8,639 nucleotides of DNA from JBOGHU01 sp050742255. GTDB taxonomy: Bacteria > Actinomycetota > Acidimicrobiia > Acidimicrobiales > CADCSY01. Below, piece by piece: positions 1 to 5,858 of this stretch (position 1 is its first letter; each line of letters starts with the position of its first letter). The stretch covers positions 1-8,639 of the forward strand of contig JBOGHU010000085.1 of the NCBI GenBank assembly GCA_050742255.1. Reading direction: 5' to 3'. The notes under the pieces are model-generated. The model saw nothing but the letters and a program-made list of their open reading frames with translations, had not been told where the DNA came from and did not search any database. Both the position numbers and the translations under genes were made by a program.

Positions 1-1
1 G

Positions 2-241
2 GCCCGCACGGCCCACCTCCTGGCCCGGGAGCAGGCGGCGGCCACGGGCTGGCGCCTCGGCGCCGGTGCCCTGGGCGGCGTGGCGGCCCCGCTGCTCCTC
101 CTCGCCGACTCTCCCCGGCCCCCGGCCGCCGCCGCCCTGGCCGTGGCGGGCCTGGTGGCCGTGCTGGCCGGGGAGCTCCTCGAGCGGTGGCAGTTCTTCA
201 CCGCCGTGGCCGCCCCCCGGATGCCGGGAGGCATCGGGTGA
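2..241 (+). CDS. DmsC-type molybdoenzyme membrane anchor subunit, C-terminal end (partial)
   Basis: Only the last 79 codons are in the window; the gene starts upstream of base 1. The visible part holds two hydrophobic stretches, about residues 20-36 (LGAGALGGVAAPLLLLA) and 43-60 (AAAALAVAGLVAVLAGEL). They are followed by a C-terminus reading ERWQFFTAVAAPRMPGG. That ending is typical of the DmsC/YnfH family, which anchors molybdoenzymes in the cytoplasmic membrane and oxidises menaquinol. Its TGA stop overlaps the GTG start of the next gene (GTGA), so the two are probably translationally coupled subunits of one complex. A DmsB-like four-cluster ferredoxin subunit would be expected further upstream, but this cannot be seen. 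The family call rests on a short fragment; a NrfD-like anchor is the alternative. Confidence 0.7.
   Translation, partial: ARTAHLLAREQAAATGWRLGAGALGGVAAPLLLLADSPRPPAAAALAVAGLVAVLAGELLERWQFFTAVAAPRMPGGIG
226..231 (+). promoter_or_regulatory. Ribosome binding site GGGAGG deciding the molybdoenzyme start
   Basis: GGGAGG lies six bases before the GTG at 238, inside the last codons of the anchor gene. It supports the GTG at 238 over the earlier in-frame GTG at 187, which would overlap the anchor gene much more. Confidence 0.65.
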
Positions 242-2454
242 GGCGGCCCCTGCGGGCGGCGGCCGGGCTCGTCCGACGCCGGGACGGCGCCCGGACCGCC
301 GAGCTGGTGCGCCGGCCAGGCGGCTTCGGGCTGGGCCAGGTCCCCGCCCACCTGGCCCCCGACGCCACCACCGCCATGATCTGCGGGTACTGCTCGGTGG
401 GCTGCTCCCTCGACGTCCACCTCCGCGCCGGTGAGGCGGTGAACCTCTCGCCGACCACCGAGTACCCGGTCAACCTGGGGATGGCCTGCCCCAAGGGGTG
501 GGAGGCGCTGGCGCCCCTGCGGGCACCGGATCGGGCCACCACGCCCCTCCGGCGAGGCGGGGACGGACACCTCGAGCCGGTCGACTGGGAGGCCGCCGTC
601 GCCACCTTCGTGGAGCGCTTCCAAGCCGTCCAGGCCGCCCACGGCCCCGCCTCGGTCGCCTTCCTGAGCACCGGCCAGATCCCCACCGAGGAGATGGCCC
701 TGCTCGGCTCGCTGGCCAAGTTCGGCATGGGCCTGATCCACGGCGACGGGAACACCCGCCAGTGCATGGCCACGGCCGCGGTCGCCTACACCAGGTCCTT
801 CGGCTTCGACGCCCCGCCCTACACCTACGCCGACCTCGAGGCGTCAGACGTCATCGTTCTAATCGGCTCCAACCTCTGCATCGCCCACCCCATCATGTGG
901 GAGCGGATCTGCCGCAACCCCCACCACCCCGAGATCGTGGTGGTGGACCCCCGGGCCACCGAGACGGCGGTGGCCGCCACCCAGCACTACGCCCTGGCCC
1001 CCAAGTCCGACCTGGCCCTCCTGTACGGCTTGGCCCACGTGCTGGTCGACCGGGGGTGGATCGACCGGGCCTACATCGACGCCCACACCCGGGGCTTCGA
1101 CGACTTCGCCGCCCACTTGGCGCCGTTCACCCCCGAGCGGGCCGGCGCCGCCACCGGCCTCGGGGCCGACGCCGTCGAGCGGCTGGCCGCCACCATCCAC
1201 GGGGGCCAGCGGGTCTCGCTGTGGTGGACCATGGGCGTCAACCAGAGCCACGAGGGGGTGCGGGCCGCCCAGGCCATCATCAACCTGGCCCTCATGACCG
1301 GCAACATGGGCCGACCCGGCACCGGCGCCAACTCCATCACCGGCCAGTGCAACGCCATGGGCTCGCGGCTGTTCTCCAACACCACCAACCTGCTGGGCGG
1401 GCGGAGCTTCGCCGATCCCGCCCACCGGGCCCAGGTGGCCCGCCTCCTCGACATCGACCCGGCCCGGGTGCCCGACCGGGCCAGCTACGCCTACGACCAG
1501 ATCGTCGAGGGCATCAACACCGGCGAGATCCGCGGCCTGTGGGTGCTGGCCACCAACTCGGCCCACTCGTGGATCAACCACACCGACCTCCACGACCTGC
1601 TGGGGCGCCTCGACTTCCTCGTGGTGCAGGACCTCTATGCCACCACCGAGACCGCCCGCCGGGCTGACCTGGTCCTCCCGGCGGCGGGGTGGGGGGAGAA
1701 GGAGGGGACCTTCATCAACTCCGAGCGCCGGTTGGGGCTGATCAAGCGGGTGGCCCGGGCGCCGGGCGTGGCCCTGGCCGACTTCTCCATCCTCAAGCTG
1801 CTGGCGGAGGGCTGGGGCTGCGGCCAGCTCTTCGCCGAGTGGGAGTCTCCCGAAGCCGCCTTCCAGGTCCTCAAGCGGCTGTCGGCGGGCCAGCCCTGCG
1901 ACATCACCGGCATCAGCGACTACAGGATGATCGGGGAGCGGGGTGGGGTGCAGTGGCCCTTCCCCGCCGGCGCCGACGATCCCACCCCCGAGCGCCGGCT
2001 CTTCGAGGACGGCCGCTACCACCACCCCGACGGCCGGGCCCGGTTCCTGTTCGAGGACCCCCGGCCGCCCCGGGAGCCGACGACCGAGCAGTACCCGTTC
2101 GTCCTCCTCACCGGGCGGGGCAGCTCGAGCCAGTGGCACACCCAGACCCGCACGGCCAAGTCAGCCGTCCTCCGCACCCTGTACCCGGCGCTGCCCTATG
2201 TCGAGCTCTCCCCCATCGACGCCGACCGGCTGGGGATCACCGCCAACGACTGGGTGGTCGTCGCCTCCCGGCGGGCCTCGATGCGGGCCCGGGCGTTCCC
2301 CACCCACACCGTGCGGCCGGGCCAGGCGTTCGTGCCCATGCACTACCCCGAGACCAACCGCCTCACCCACCCCACCTTCGACCCCTACTCCCGCCAGCCG
2401 TCGTACAAGCACTGCGCGGTGCAGATCCGCCGTCTGGAGCGCTGGGAGCGCTGA
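238..2454 (+). CDS. NapA/NasA-type molybdopterin oxidoreductase, probable (assimilatory) nitrate reductase catalytic subunit
   Basis: A 738-residue bis-MGD molybdoenzyme. The N-terminal [4Fe-4S] site is C49-x2-C52-x3-C56-x27-C84, followed by CPKG with the conserved Lys86 that sits between cluster and pterin. Cys176 in NTRQCM is at the position of the molybdenum-ligating Cys of NapA/NasA/NarB enzymes. WWTMGVNQS (329-337) and GRPGTGANSITGQCNAMG are also typical of that branch. The C-terminal MGD-binding domain (about 619-738) has QWHTQTRT (632-639) and the ending NRLTHPTFDPYSRQPSYK. Known family members reduce nitrate to nitrite. The convergent siroheme synthase gene supports an assimilatory role, while the overlapping DmsC-like anchor suggests electrons come from quinol rather than ferredoxin or NADH. 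The Arg-rich N-terminus before Cys49 is about 30 residues longer than usual and has no hydrophobic Tat h-region, so the enzyme is predicted to be cytoplasmic. There is no C-terminal BFD-like [2Fe-2S] domain. Other oxyanion or formate substrates cannot be excluded; CysMet instead of (Sec/Cys)His argues against formate dehydrogenase. Confidence 0.85.
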   Translation: MRRPLRAAAGLVRRRDGARTAELVRRPGGFGLGQVPAHLAPDATTAMICGYCSVGCSLDVHLRAGEAVNLSPTTEYPVNLGMACPKGWEALAPLRAPDRATTPLRRGGDGHLEPVDWEAAVATFVERFQAVQAAHGPASVAFLSTGQIPTEEMALLGSLAKFGMGLIHGDGNTRQCMATAAVAYTRSFGFDAPPYTYADLEASDVIVLIGSNLCIAHPIMWERICRNPHHPEIVVVDPRATETAVAATQHYALAPKSDLALLYGLAHVLVDRGWIDRAYIDAHTRGFDDFAAHLAPFTPERAGAATGLGADAVERLAATIHGGQRVSLWWTMGVNQSHEGVRAAQAIINLALMTGNMGRPGTGANSITGQCNAMGSRLFSNTTNLLGGRSFADPAHRAQVARLLDIDPARVPDRASYAYDQIVEGINTGEIRGLWVLATNSAHSWINHTDLHDLLGRLDFLVVQDLYATTETARRADLVLPAAGWGEKEGTFINSERRLGLIKRVARAPGVALADFSILKLLAEGWGCGQLFAEWESPEAAFQVLKRLSAGQPCDITGISDYRMIGERGGVQWPFPAGADDPTPERRLFEDGRYHHPDGRARFLFEDPRPPREPTTEQYPFVLLTGRGSSSQWHTQTRTAKSAVLRTLYPALPYVELSPIDADRLGITANDWVVVASRRASMRARAFPTHTVRPGQAFVPMHYPETNRLTHPTFDPYSRQPSYKHCAVQIRRLERWER

Positions 2455-3865
2455 GCGCGCTGATGCTTGCCCCCGGGTAAGAGGCGTCCCTCGCCACCTC
2501 GCCGATGACCAAGACCGCCGGGGCGGGGACGGTGAGGCCGCCGCCGGCCAGGGTGGCCAGGTCGGTGCGGAGCACGGCCTGGGCGTCGGTCGTCCCCGCC
2601 ACCACCGCCGCCACCGGCTGGGTCGGGGGCCGGCCCGCCCCCACCAGCCGGGCCGCCACCGGGCCCACCGTGGCCGCCCCCATGAGCACCACGATGGTGT
2701 CCACGGCGCGGGCGAGGTGGGGCCAGGCGTAGTCGTCGCCCCCCGCCCGGTGCCCGCTGATCACCGCGAACGACGACGAGGTGCCCCGCCGTGTGAGGGG
2801 GATGCCGGCCACCTCGGGCACGGCCAGGGCCGAGGAGACGCCCGGGACCACCTCCACGGGGATGCCGGCGCCCGCCACCGCCGCCACCTCCTCCGCCCCC
2901 CGGCCGAAGAGGTACGGGTCGCCGCCCTTGAGGCGGACCACGTGGGCACCGGTGCCGGCGTGGGCGACCAGCAGCTCCTCGATGCGGGCCTGGTCGGGCC
3001 CCCGGCCCGGTGCCTTGCCCACGGGGATCCTGACGGCGGCCGGCGGCGCCGACGCCACCACCTCGGGGGCCACCAGGCGGTCGTAGAGCACGACGTCGGC
3101 CCGGGCCACCAGCTCCGCTCCCCGCACGGTGAGCAGGCCGGGGTCACCGGGGCCGGCGCCGACCAGGCTCACCGACCCGCACCGCAGGGGGCTGGAGGAG
3201 GCGGCGAAGCCGGCCACGAAGCGGCGGGCCAGCTCCTCCACGGCGGCGGCACCGTTGCCCACCGTCACCGCCTCCCACCCGGGCTCGAACAGCCGCTGGC
3301 GCCAGGCGTGGTAGTCGTACCGGTACTCCCCCCGCCGCCGCAGCTCGGCCCGGGCCCAGGCCGCCTCGGCCACCAGCTGGCCCGTCCCGGCAGGGAGGAG
3401 CTGCTCCAGCTCCTCCCGCAGGAACCGGGCGGCGGCGGGGCTGTGGCCGTCGGTCGTGACCGCCACGGTGGCGGGGCCCCTGCGGACGACGGCGGGGACC
3501 GTCACGTCGCAGCAGTCGGGGTCGTCCACGCAGTTGACCAGCGCTCCCGCCCGCCGGGCGTGCCGGTGCACCCGGGCGTTGTCGCCGGGGTCGCCGGTGG
3601 CGGCGATGACCAGGGCCGCCCCGCGCCCGTCGCGGCGCCGGAAGCGCCGTGGCACCCAGCGGAAGGTCCCCGCCGCCTCCAGGTCGGCCAGGCGGTCGGT
3701 GAGGACAGGGCTCACCACGACCAGATCGGCCCCGCTCTCGGCCAGGCCGGTGACCTTGCCCTCGGCCACGGGACCGCCTCCCACGACCACCACCCGCCGC
3801 CCCGCCAGCCGCCACGACACCAGGTAGCCCCGGCCGGAGAGGGGCGTGCGGAGCGGCTCCCGCAT
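2363..3865 (-). CDS. cysG: Siroheme synthase CysG: precorrin-2 dehydrogenase/ferrochelatase fused to uroporphyrinogen-III C-methyltransferase
   Basis: A 500-residue fusion protein that makes siroheme from uroporphyrinogen III. Residues about 14-215 are the CysG-B/Met8p-type domain. It has the NAD-binding motif VVVVGGGPVAEGK (25-37), the active-site segment NCVDDPDCCDVTVP (111-124), and TTDGHSPAAARFLREEL (137-153). Residues about 230-465 are the SAM-dependent methyltransferase (CobA/SUMT). It has VGAGPGDPGLLTVRGAELV (235-253), VVRLKGGDPYLFGRG (309-323) and PGVSSALAVPEVAGIPLTRRG (341-361). The normal SUMT fold should end near VIGEVARDASYP (453-464). The remaining 36 residues are a low-complexity Ala/Ser/Gly/Arg tail whose last part is encoded antisense to the 3' end of the molybdoenzyme gene. 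The ATG at 3865 was chosen because it lies just before the Rossmann domain and a TAGGGT -10-like box stands seven bases upstream, although the frame stays open further upstream. Siroheme serves nitrite and sulfite reductases, neither of which is in the window. Confidence 0.95.
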   Translation of the reverse strand: MREPLRTPLSGRGYLVSWRLAGRRVVVVGGGPVAEGKVTGLAESGADLVVVSPVLTDRLADLEAAGTFRWVPRRFRRRDGRGAALVIAATGDPGDNARVHRHARRAGALVNCVDDPDCCDVTVPAVVRRGPATVAVTTDGHSPAAARFLREELEQLLPAGTGQLVAEAAWARAELRRRGEYRYDYHAWRQRLFEPGWEAVTVGNGAAAVEELARRFVAGFAASSSPLRCGSVSLVGAGPGDPGLLTVRGAELVARADVVLYDRLVAPEVVASAPPAAVRIPVGKAPGRGPDQARIEELLVAHAGTGAHVVRLKGGDPYLFGRGAEEVAAVAGAGIPVEVVPGVSSALAVPEVAGIPLTRRGTSSSFAVISGHRAGGDDYAWPHLARAVDTIVVLMGAATVGPVAARLVGAGRPPTQPVAAVVAGTTDAQAVLRTDLATLAGGGLTVPAPAVLVIGEVARDASYPGASISALSAPSAPDGGSAPRSACTTAGGSRGRRWGG

Positions 3866-3878
3866 GGCCGGGACCCTA
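3866..3878 (-). promoter_or_regulatory. Putative leaderless promoter (-10 TAGGGT) of cysG
   Basis: On the minus strand TAGGGT (3878-3873) matches the TANNNT -10 pattern. Seven bases follow before the ATG at 3865, which would put the transcript start on or one base before the start codon. No Shine-Dalgarno at a normal distance is evident. I could not find a convincing -35. Confidence 0.45.
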
Positions 3879-3997
3879 CGGTGGGCGGGTTTCGCCCCCG
3901 TTGTCGCCAGGTCACCTGCGTGCGAAGCCCCTCTCACGCCTGGGGGTGGGAAGACGGCCGGGCCCCGCCGCGTTGGGCCAGGCAGGAGTCGAGCGAG

Positions 3998-4003
3998 AGG
4001 AGG
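3998..4003 (+). promoter_or_regulatory. Shine-Dalgarno AGGAGG deciding the oxidoreductase start
   Basis: A perfect AGGAGG lies five bases before the GTG at 4009. It selects this start over the ATG-type codons further upstream in the same frame, which would add about 36 residues unlike the family. It contrasts with the leaderless-looking starts elsewhere in the window. Confidence 0.85.
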
Positions 4004-4008
4004 GTCCC

Positions 4009-4992
4009 GTGCGCGCCGCCGTGGTGGAGCAGGTGGGCCAGCCACCGAGGATGGGCCAGGTGGAGCCGCCCCGGCCGGGCGGTGGCCAGGCGGTGGTCGA
4101 GGTGACCGCGGCGCCGATCAACCCTTTGGACCTGGCGGTCGCTTCCGGCCGCTTCTACGGGGGACCGCCGCGGGTGCCCTACGTACCGGGCGTGGAGGGG
4201 GTGGGCGTGGTGGTAGAGGGCGACACCCTCCTCCCGGGCCGGCGGGTCCGCTTCGCGCGCCGTGCCGGCTACGAGGGCGACGGCAGCATGGCCGAGCGGG
4301 CCGTGGTCGACGAGGGATCGGTCCTCGAGGTGCCCGAGGGGGTGCCCGACGCCCTGGCCGGTTGCCTCGGCGTCGCCGGGGTGGCGGCCTGGCTGGGCCT
4401 GGCGTGGCGGGCCCGGCTCCGGCCCGGGGAGCGGGCGCTGGTCCTGGGAGCGACCGGGGTCGTGGGCCAGGTCGGCGTGCAGATCGCCGTCCTGCTGGGG
4501 GCGGACCGGGTGGTGGCCGCCGGGCGGGACCCCCGGGCCCTGGCTCGGGCGGGTGAGCTGGGCGCCCACGCCACCGTGGCGCTGGGCCCCAACGACGCCG
4601 ATCTGGGGGAGCTGGCGGGGCGGTTCCGGGAGGCGGCGGGGGGCCCCCTCGACGTCGTCCTCGACCCCCTGTGGGGGCCACCGGCGGTGGCGGCGGCCAT
4701 GGCGGCGGGGACCGGGGCCCGCATCGTCAACCTGGGCCAGTCAGCCTCGGCGGAGGCCACGATCCCCTCGGGGCTGGTGCGGGGCAAGATGCTGGCCATC
4801 CTCGGGCACTCCAACCTGGTGGCGCCCCCCGAGGAGTTCGCCACCGCGTACCGGGCCCTGACCGACCACGCCGCCCACGGCCGGCTCACCGTCGACCACG
4901 AGGTGGTGGGCCTGGCCCAGGTGGGCCCGACCTGGGCCCGCCAGGCCGGCTCCCCCCACCGAAAGCTGGTCATCGACCCCCGCCTGGCGTAG
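4009..4992 (+). CDS. Quinone oxidoreductase-like medium-chain dehydrogenase/reductase (zinc-independent)
   Basis: A 327-residue protein of normal length for the QOR branch of the MDR superfamily. The GroES-like N-terminal domain has AAPINPLDLAVASGRFYGG (34-52) and PYVPGVEGVGVV (57-68). The Rossmann domain carries LVLGATGVVGQVGVQIA (144-160), an AxxGxxG nucleotide-binding motif. A basic segment, AGRDPRAL (171-178), lies after beta-2 where NADP(H) specificity is set. The catalytic and structural zinc Cys/His ligands of alcohol dehydrogenases are absent, as expected for NAD(P)H:quinone or enone reductases. The substrate cannot be read from sequence. The gene diverges from cysG across 143 bp and ends about 16 bp before a G-run repeat, and it looks monocistronic. 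I see no clear -10 box. Nothing links it to the nitrate genes beyond position. Confidence 0.88.
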   Translation: MRAAVVEQVGQPPRMGQVEPPRPGGGQAVVEVTAAPINPLDLAVASGRFYGGPPRVPYVPGVEGVGVVVEGDTLLPGRRVRFARRAGYEGDGSMAERAVVDEGSVLEVPEGVPDALAGCLGVAGVAAWLGLAWRARLRPGERALVLGATGVVGQVGVQIAVLLGADRVVAAGRDPRALARAGELGAHATVALGPNDADLGELAGRFREAAGGPLDVVLDPLWGPPAVAAAMAAGTGARIVNLGQSASAEATIPSGLVRGKMLAILGHSNLVAPPEEFATAYRALTDHAAHGRLTVDHEVVGLAQVGPTWARQAGSPHRKLVIDPRLA

Positions 4993-5006
4993 CTCCGGCG
5001 GGTGGA

Positions 5007-5035
5007 GTGGGGCGGGTGGGGTGGGGCGGGTGGGG
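5007..5035 (+). repeat. 14-bp tandem duplication with six G-runs (predicted G-quadruplex) abutting a tRNA 3' end
   Basis: GTGGGGCGGGTGGG occurs twice in perfect tandem (5007-5020 and 5021-5034), and a degraded partial copy, GGCGGGTGGA, precedes it at 4997-5006. The plus strand has six runs of three or four G separated by single bases, the classic pattern for a stable G-quadruplex. The right-hand copy is the complement of the discriminator, 3' acceptor and T-stem strands of the adjacent minus-strand tRNA, so the duplication copies the tRNA 3' end. The repeat starts about 16 nt after the oxidoreductase stop codon. Confidence 0.85.
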
Positions 5036-5095
5036 ATCGAACCCACGACATCACCGATTATGAGTCGGGTGCTCTGACCACTGAGCTACCGCCCC
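5022..5095 (-). tRNA. tRNA with CAU anticodon (Met, or Ile2 read with lysidine)
   Basis: The minus strand folds as a cloverleaf. Acceptor GGGGCGG pairs fully with CCGCCCC, the D arm is GCTC/GAGC, and the anticodon loop is CTCATAA. The T arm GTGGG/CCCAC encloses TTCGATC, and the discriminator is A. The anticodon stem CCCGA/TCGGT has a C-T mismatch at its top, and the variable region is six bases; a bulged T with a C-G pair would restore both. The CAU anticodon fits elongator tRNA-Met or the tRNA-Ile2 that TilS modifies. The CGACTCATAATCG core resembles both types, so I leave the identity open. It lacks the usual initiator features, since its first acceptor pair G-C is matched. CCA is not encoded (ACCC follows). 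It lies 17 bp downstream of tRNA-Asn on the same strand. Confidence 0.95.
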
Positions 5096-5112
5096 GGTCG
5101 ACCAGGTGCGAG

Positions 5113-5185
5113 CTCCGGGGGCGGGACTCGAACCCGCAACCTTGGGATTAACAGTCCCCTGCTCCGCCAGTTGAGCTACCCCGGA
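5113..5185 (-). tRNA. tRNA-Asn (anticodon GUU)
   Basis: A 73-base cloverleaf on the minus strand. Acceptor TCCGGGG pairs with CCCCGGA and the D arm is GCTC/GAGC. The anticodon loop CTGTTAA gives GUU, reading AAU/AAC codons. The T arm is GCGGG/CCCGC around TTCGAGT, and the discriminator is G. The top anticodon-stem pair is G-A. CCA is not encoded. A TATCGT hexamer sits just upstream, and the CAU tRNA follows, so the two are probably one transcript. Confidence 0.97.
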
Positions 5186-5195
5186 ATCGCCTCGC

Positions 5196-5201
5196 ACGAT
5201 A
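5196..5201 (-). promoter_or_regulatory. Putative -10 box (TATCGT) of the tRNA-Asn/tRNA-CAU transcript
   Basis: Minus-strand TATCGT fits TANNNT and would place the transcript start near 5189, giving a leader of about four bases before the tRNA-Asn 5' end, normal for RNase P processing. No good -35 is visible at 16-18 bp. Confidence 0.5.
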
Positions 5202-5229
5202 GCAGCGCCCCCTTCTCTTCTCCGGCCTT

Positions 5230-5272
5230 CTCCGGTCAGCCGGCGTCGTCCACCGACGCCCACCGACCGGAG
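5230..5272 (-). terminator. Strong nested hairpin, probable terminator of the upstream minus-strand gene
   Basis: An outer 8-bp stem CTCCGGTC/GACCGGAG (5230-5237 with 5265-5272) encloses an inner 7-bp stem GGCGTCG/CGACGCC (5242-5248 with 5254-5260) around a five-base loop. On the minus strand it starts 13 bases after the stop codon of the unknown protein gene and ends before the tRNA promoter. No T-run follows, so it would be a U-less terminator of the kind proposed for high-GC actinobacteria, or an RNA-stabilising 3' structure. Confidence 0.5.
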
Positions 5273-5285
5273 AGCGCACAGCCGA

Positions 5286-5852
5286 TCATTGCGAGCCGTC
5301 CAGCCAGACCGGCGCCCGTTCCAGCAGGTACCGGCTCACGGCCAGGCAGCGGTCCAGGGTCTCGCACAGCAGCTCCTCGCCCTGGAGGATCTGGGCCAGC
5401 GTCACCGCCTGGCGGGCCACGACGGTCAGGCTGCGCTCGGGGGCGTCGGTCACCGCCCCGTAGGAGTCGATGGCCGACACCTCCAGGGGGAAGTCGGGGC
5501 CGCCGATGCCGGCCAGCTCGGTGGCCAGGAGCAGCAGGTCGGGCCCGGCCGGCAGCGGTGGGAGCGCCCAGGTGAACACGATGGGGATGTGGAACTCGTC
5601 GGGGGGCTCCCCCGTCTCGTCCAGCTGCATGACGGCGTCCTCGAAGGCCAGGAGCACCCGGGGGTCGACCTCCAGGCCCAGGTGCAGGTCGAGGGGTCCG
5701 TTGCAGCCCTCCTCGGGGTGGAGGTCGATCTCCCACGCCTGGCGGAGCGAGTAGGTCTCGACGAAGTGCCGCTCGTCGTGGACGTGGAAGGCATGATCCA
5801 CGGCGTGGTCCTTCAGCTCCGCGACGAACCCGGGGACATCCACGACGGCCAC
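5286..5852 (-). CDS. Conserved-looking acidic protein of unknown function, His-rich N-terminal part
   Basis: I do not recognise a named family for this 188-residue protein. By my count it has 34 Asp/Glu against 9 Lys/Arg, so it is strongly acidic. There is no signal peptide or membrane segment, and it should be soluble and cytoplasmic. Five His lie in residues 16-29 (HAVDHAFHVHDERHF), with further His at 45, 57 and 88. Three Cys (50, 163, 169) complete the residues that could bind metal, but this is speculative. The central part (GPLDLHLGLEVDPRVLLAFEDAV) looks like alternating beta strands and helices, and residues 140-183 look helical. Codon use and GC match the neighbours, and the absence of stops with sensible composition supports a real gene. 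GTG at 5852 is chosen because TACGGT ends six bases upstream, predicting a transcript starting exactly at that G; GTG at 5843 is the alternative. It diverges from the phosphatase gene across 58 bp and may be co-regulated with it. Confidence 0.8.
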   Translation of the reverse strand: MAVVDVPGFVAELKDHAVDHAFHVHDERHFVETYSLRQAWEIDLHPEEGCNGPLDLHLGLEVDPRVLLAFEDAVMQLDETGEPPDEFHIPIVFTWALPPLPAGPDLLLLATELAGIGGPDFPLEVSAIDSYGAVTDAPERSLTVVARQAVTLAQILQGEELLCETLDRCLAVSRYLLERAPVWLDGSQ

Positions 5853-5858
5853 GCCGCA

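Noticed and set aside
238..360. Tat signal peptide on the molybdoenzyme
   Set aside because: There are Arg pairs but no (S/T)RRxFLK context and no following hydrophobic stretch or cleavage site before the FeS motif.
859..2139. A 426-codon open frame antisense to the molybdoenzyme gene
   Set aside because: The composition is Gly/Val/Pro/Leu-rich with no recognisable domain; the sense strand encodes the conserved enzyme across the whole stretch.
1943..4105. A 720-codon plus-strand open frame across the molybdoenzyme end and the cysG region
   Set aside because: The translation is Pro/Arg/Gly/His-rich with no motif and is the shadow of molybdoenzyme and CysG coding.
4009..4992. Zinc-containing alcohol dehydrogenase
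   Set aside because: The Cys/His zinc ligands are absent; the length and motifs fit the zinc-free quinone oxidoreductase branch.
5186..5240. Short repeats CTCCGGCC/CTCCGGTC as a repeat family or CRISPR-like array
   Set aside because: There are only two or three imperfect short copies without regular spacers; they are explained by the hairpin and GC-rich composition.
4993..5285. Genomic island or prophage attachment next to the tRNAs
   Set aside because: There is no integrase, phage gene or change in base composition on either side; only the short 14-bp repeat remains, which is reported separately.
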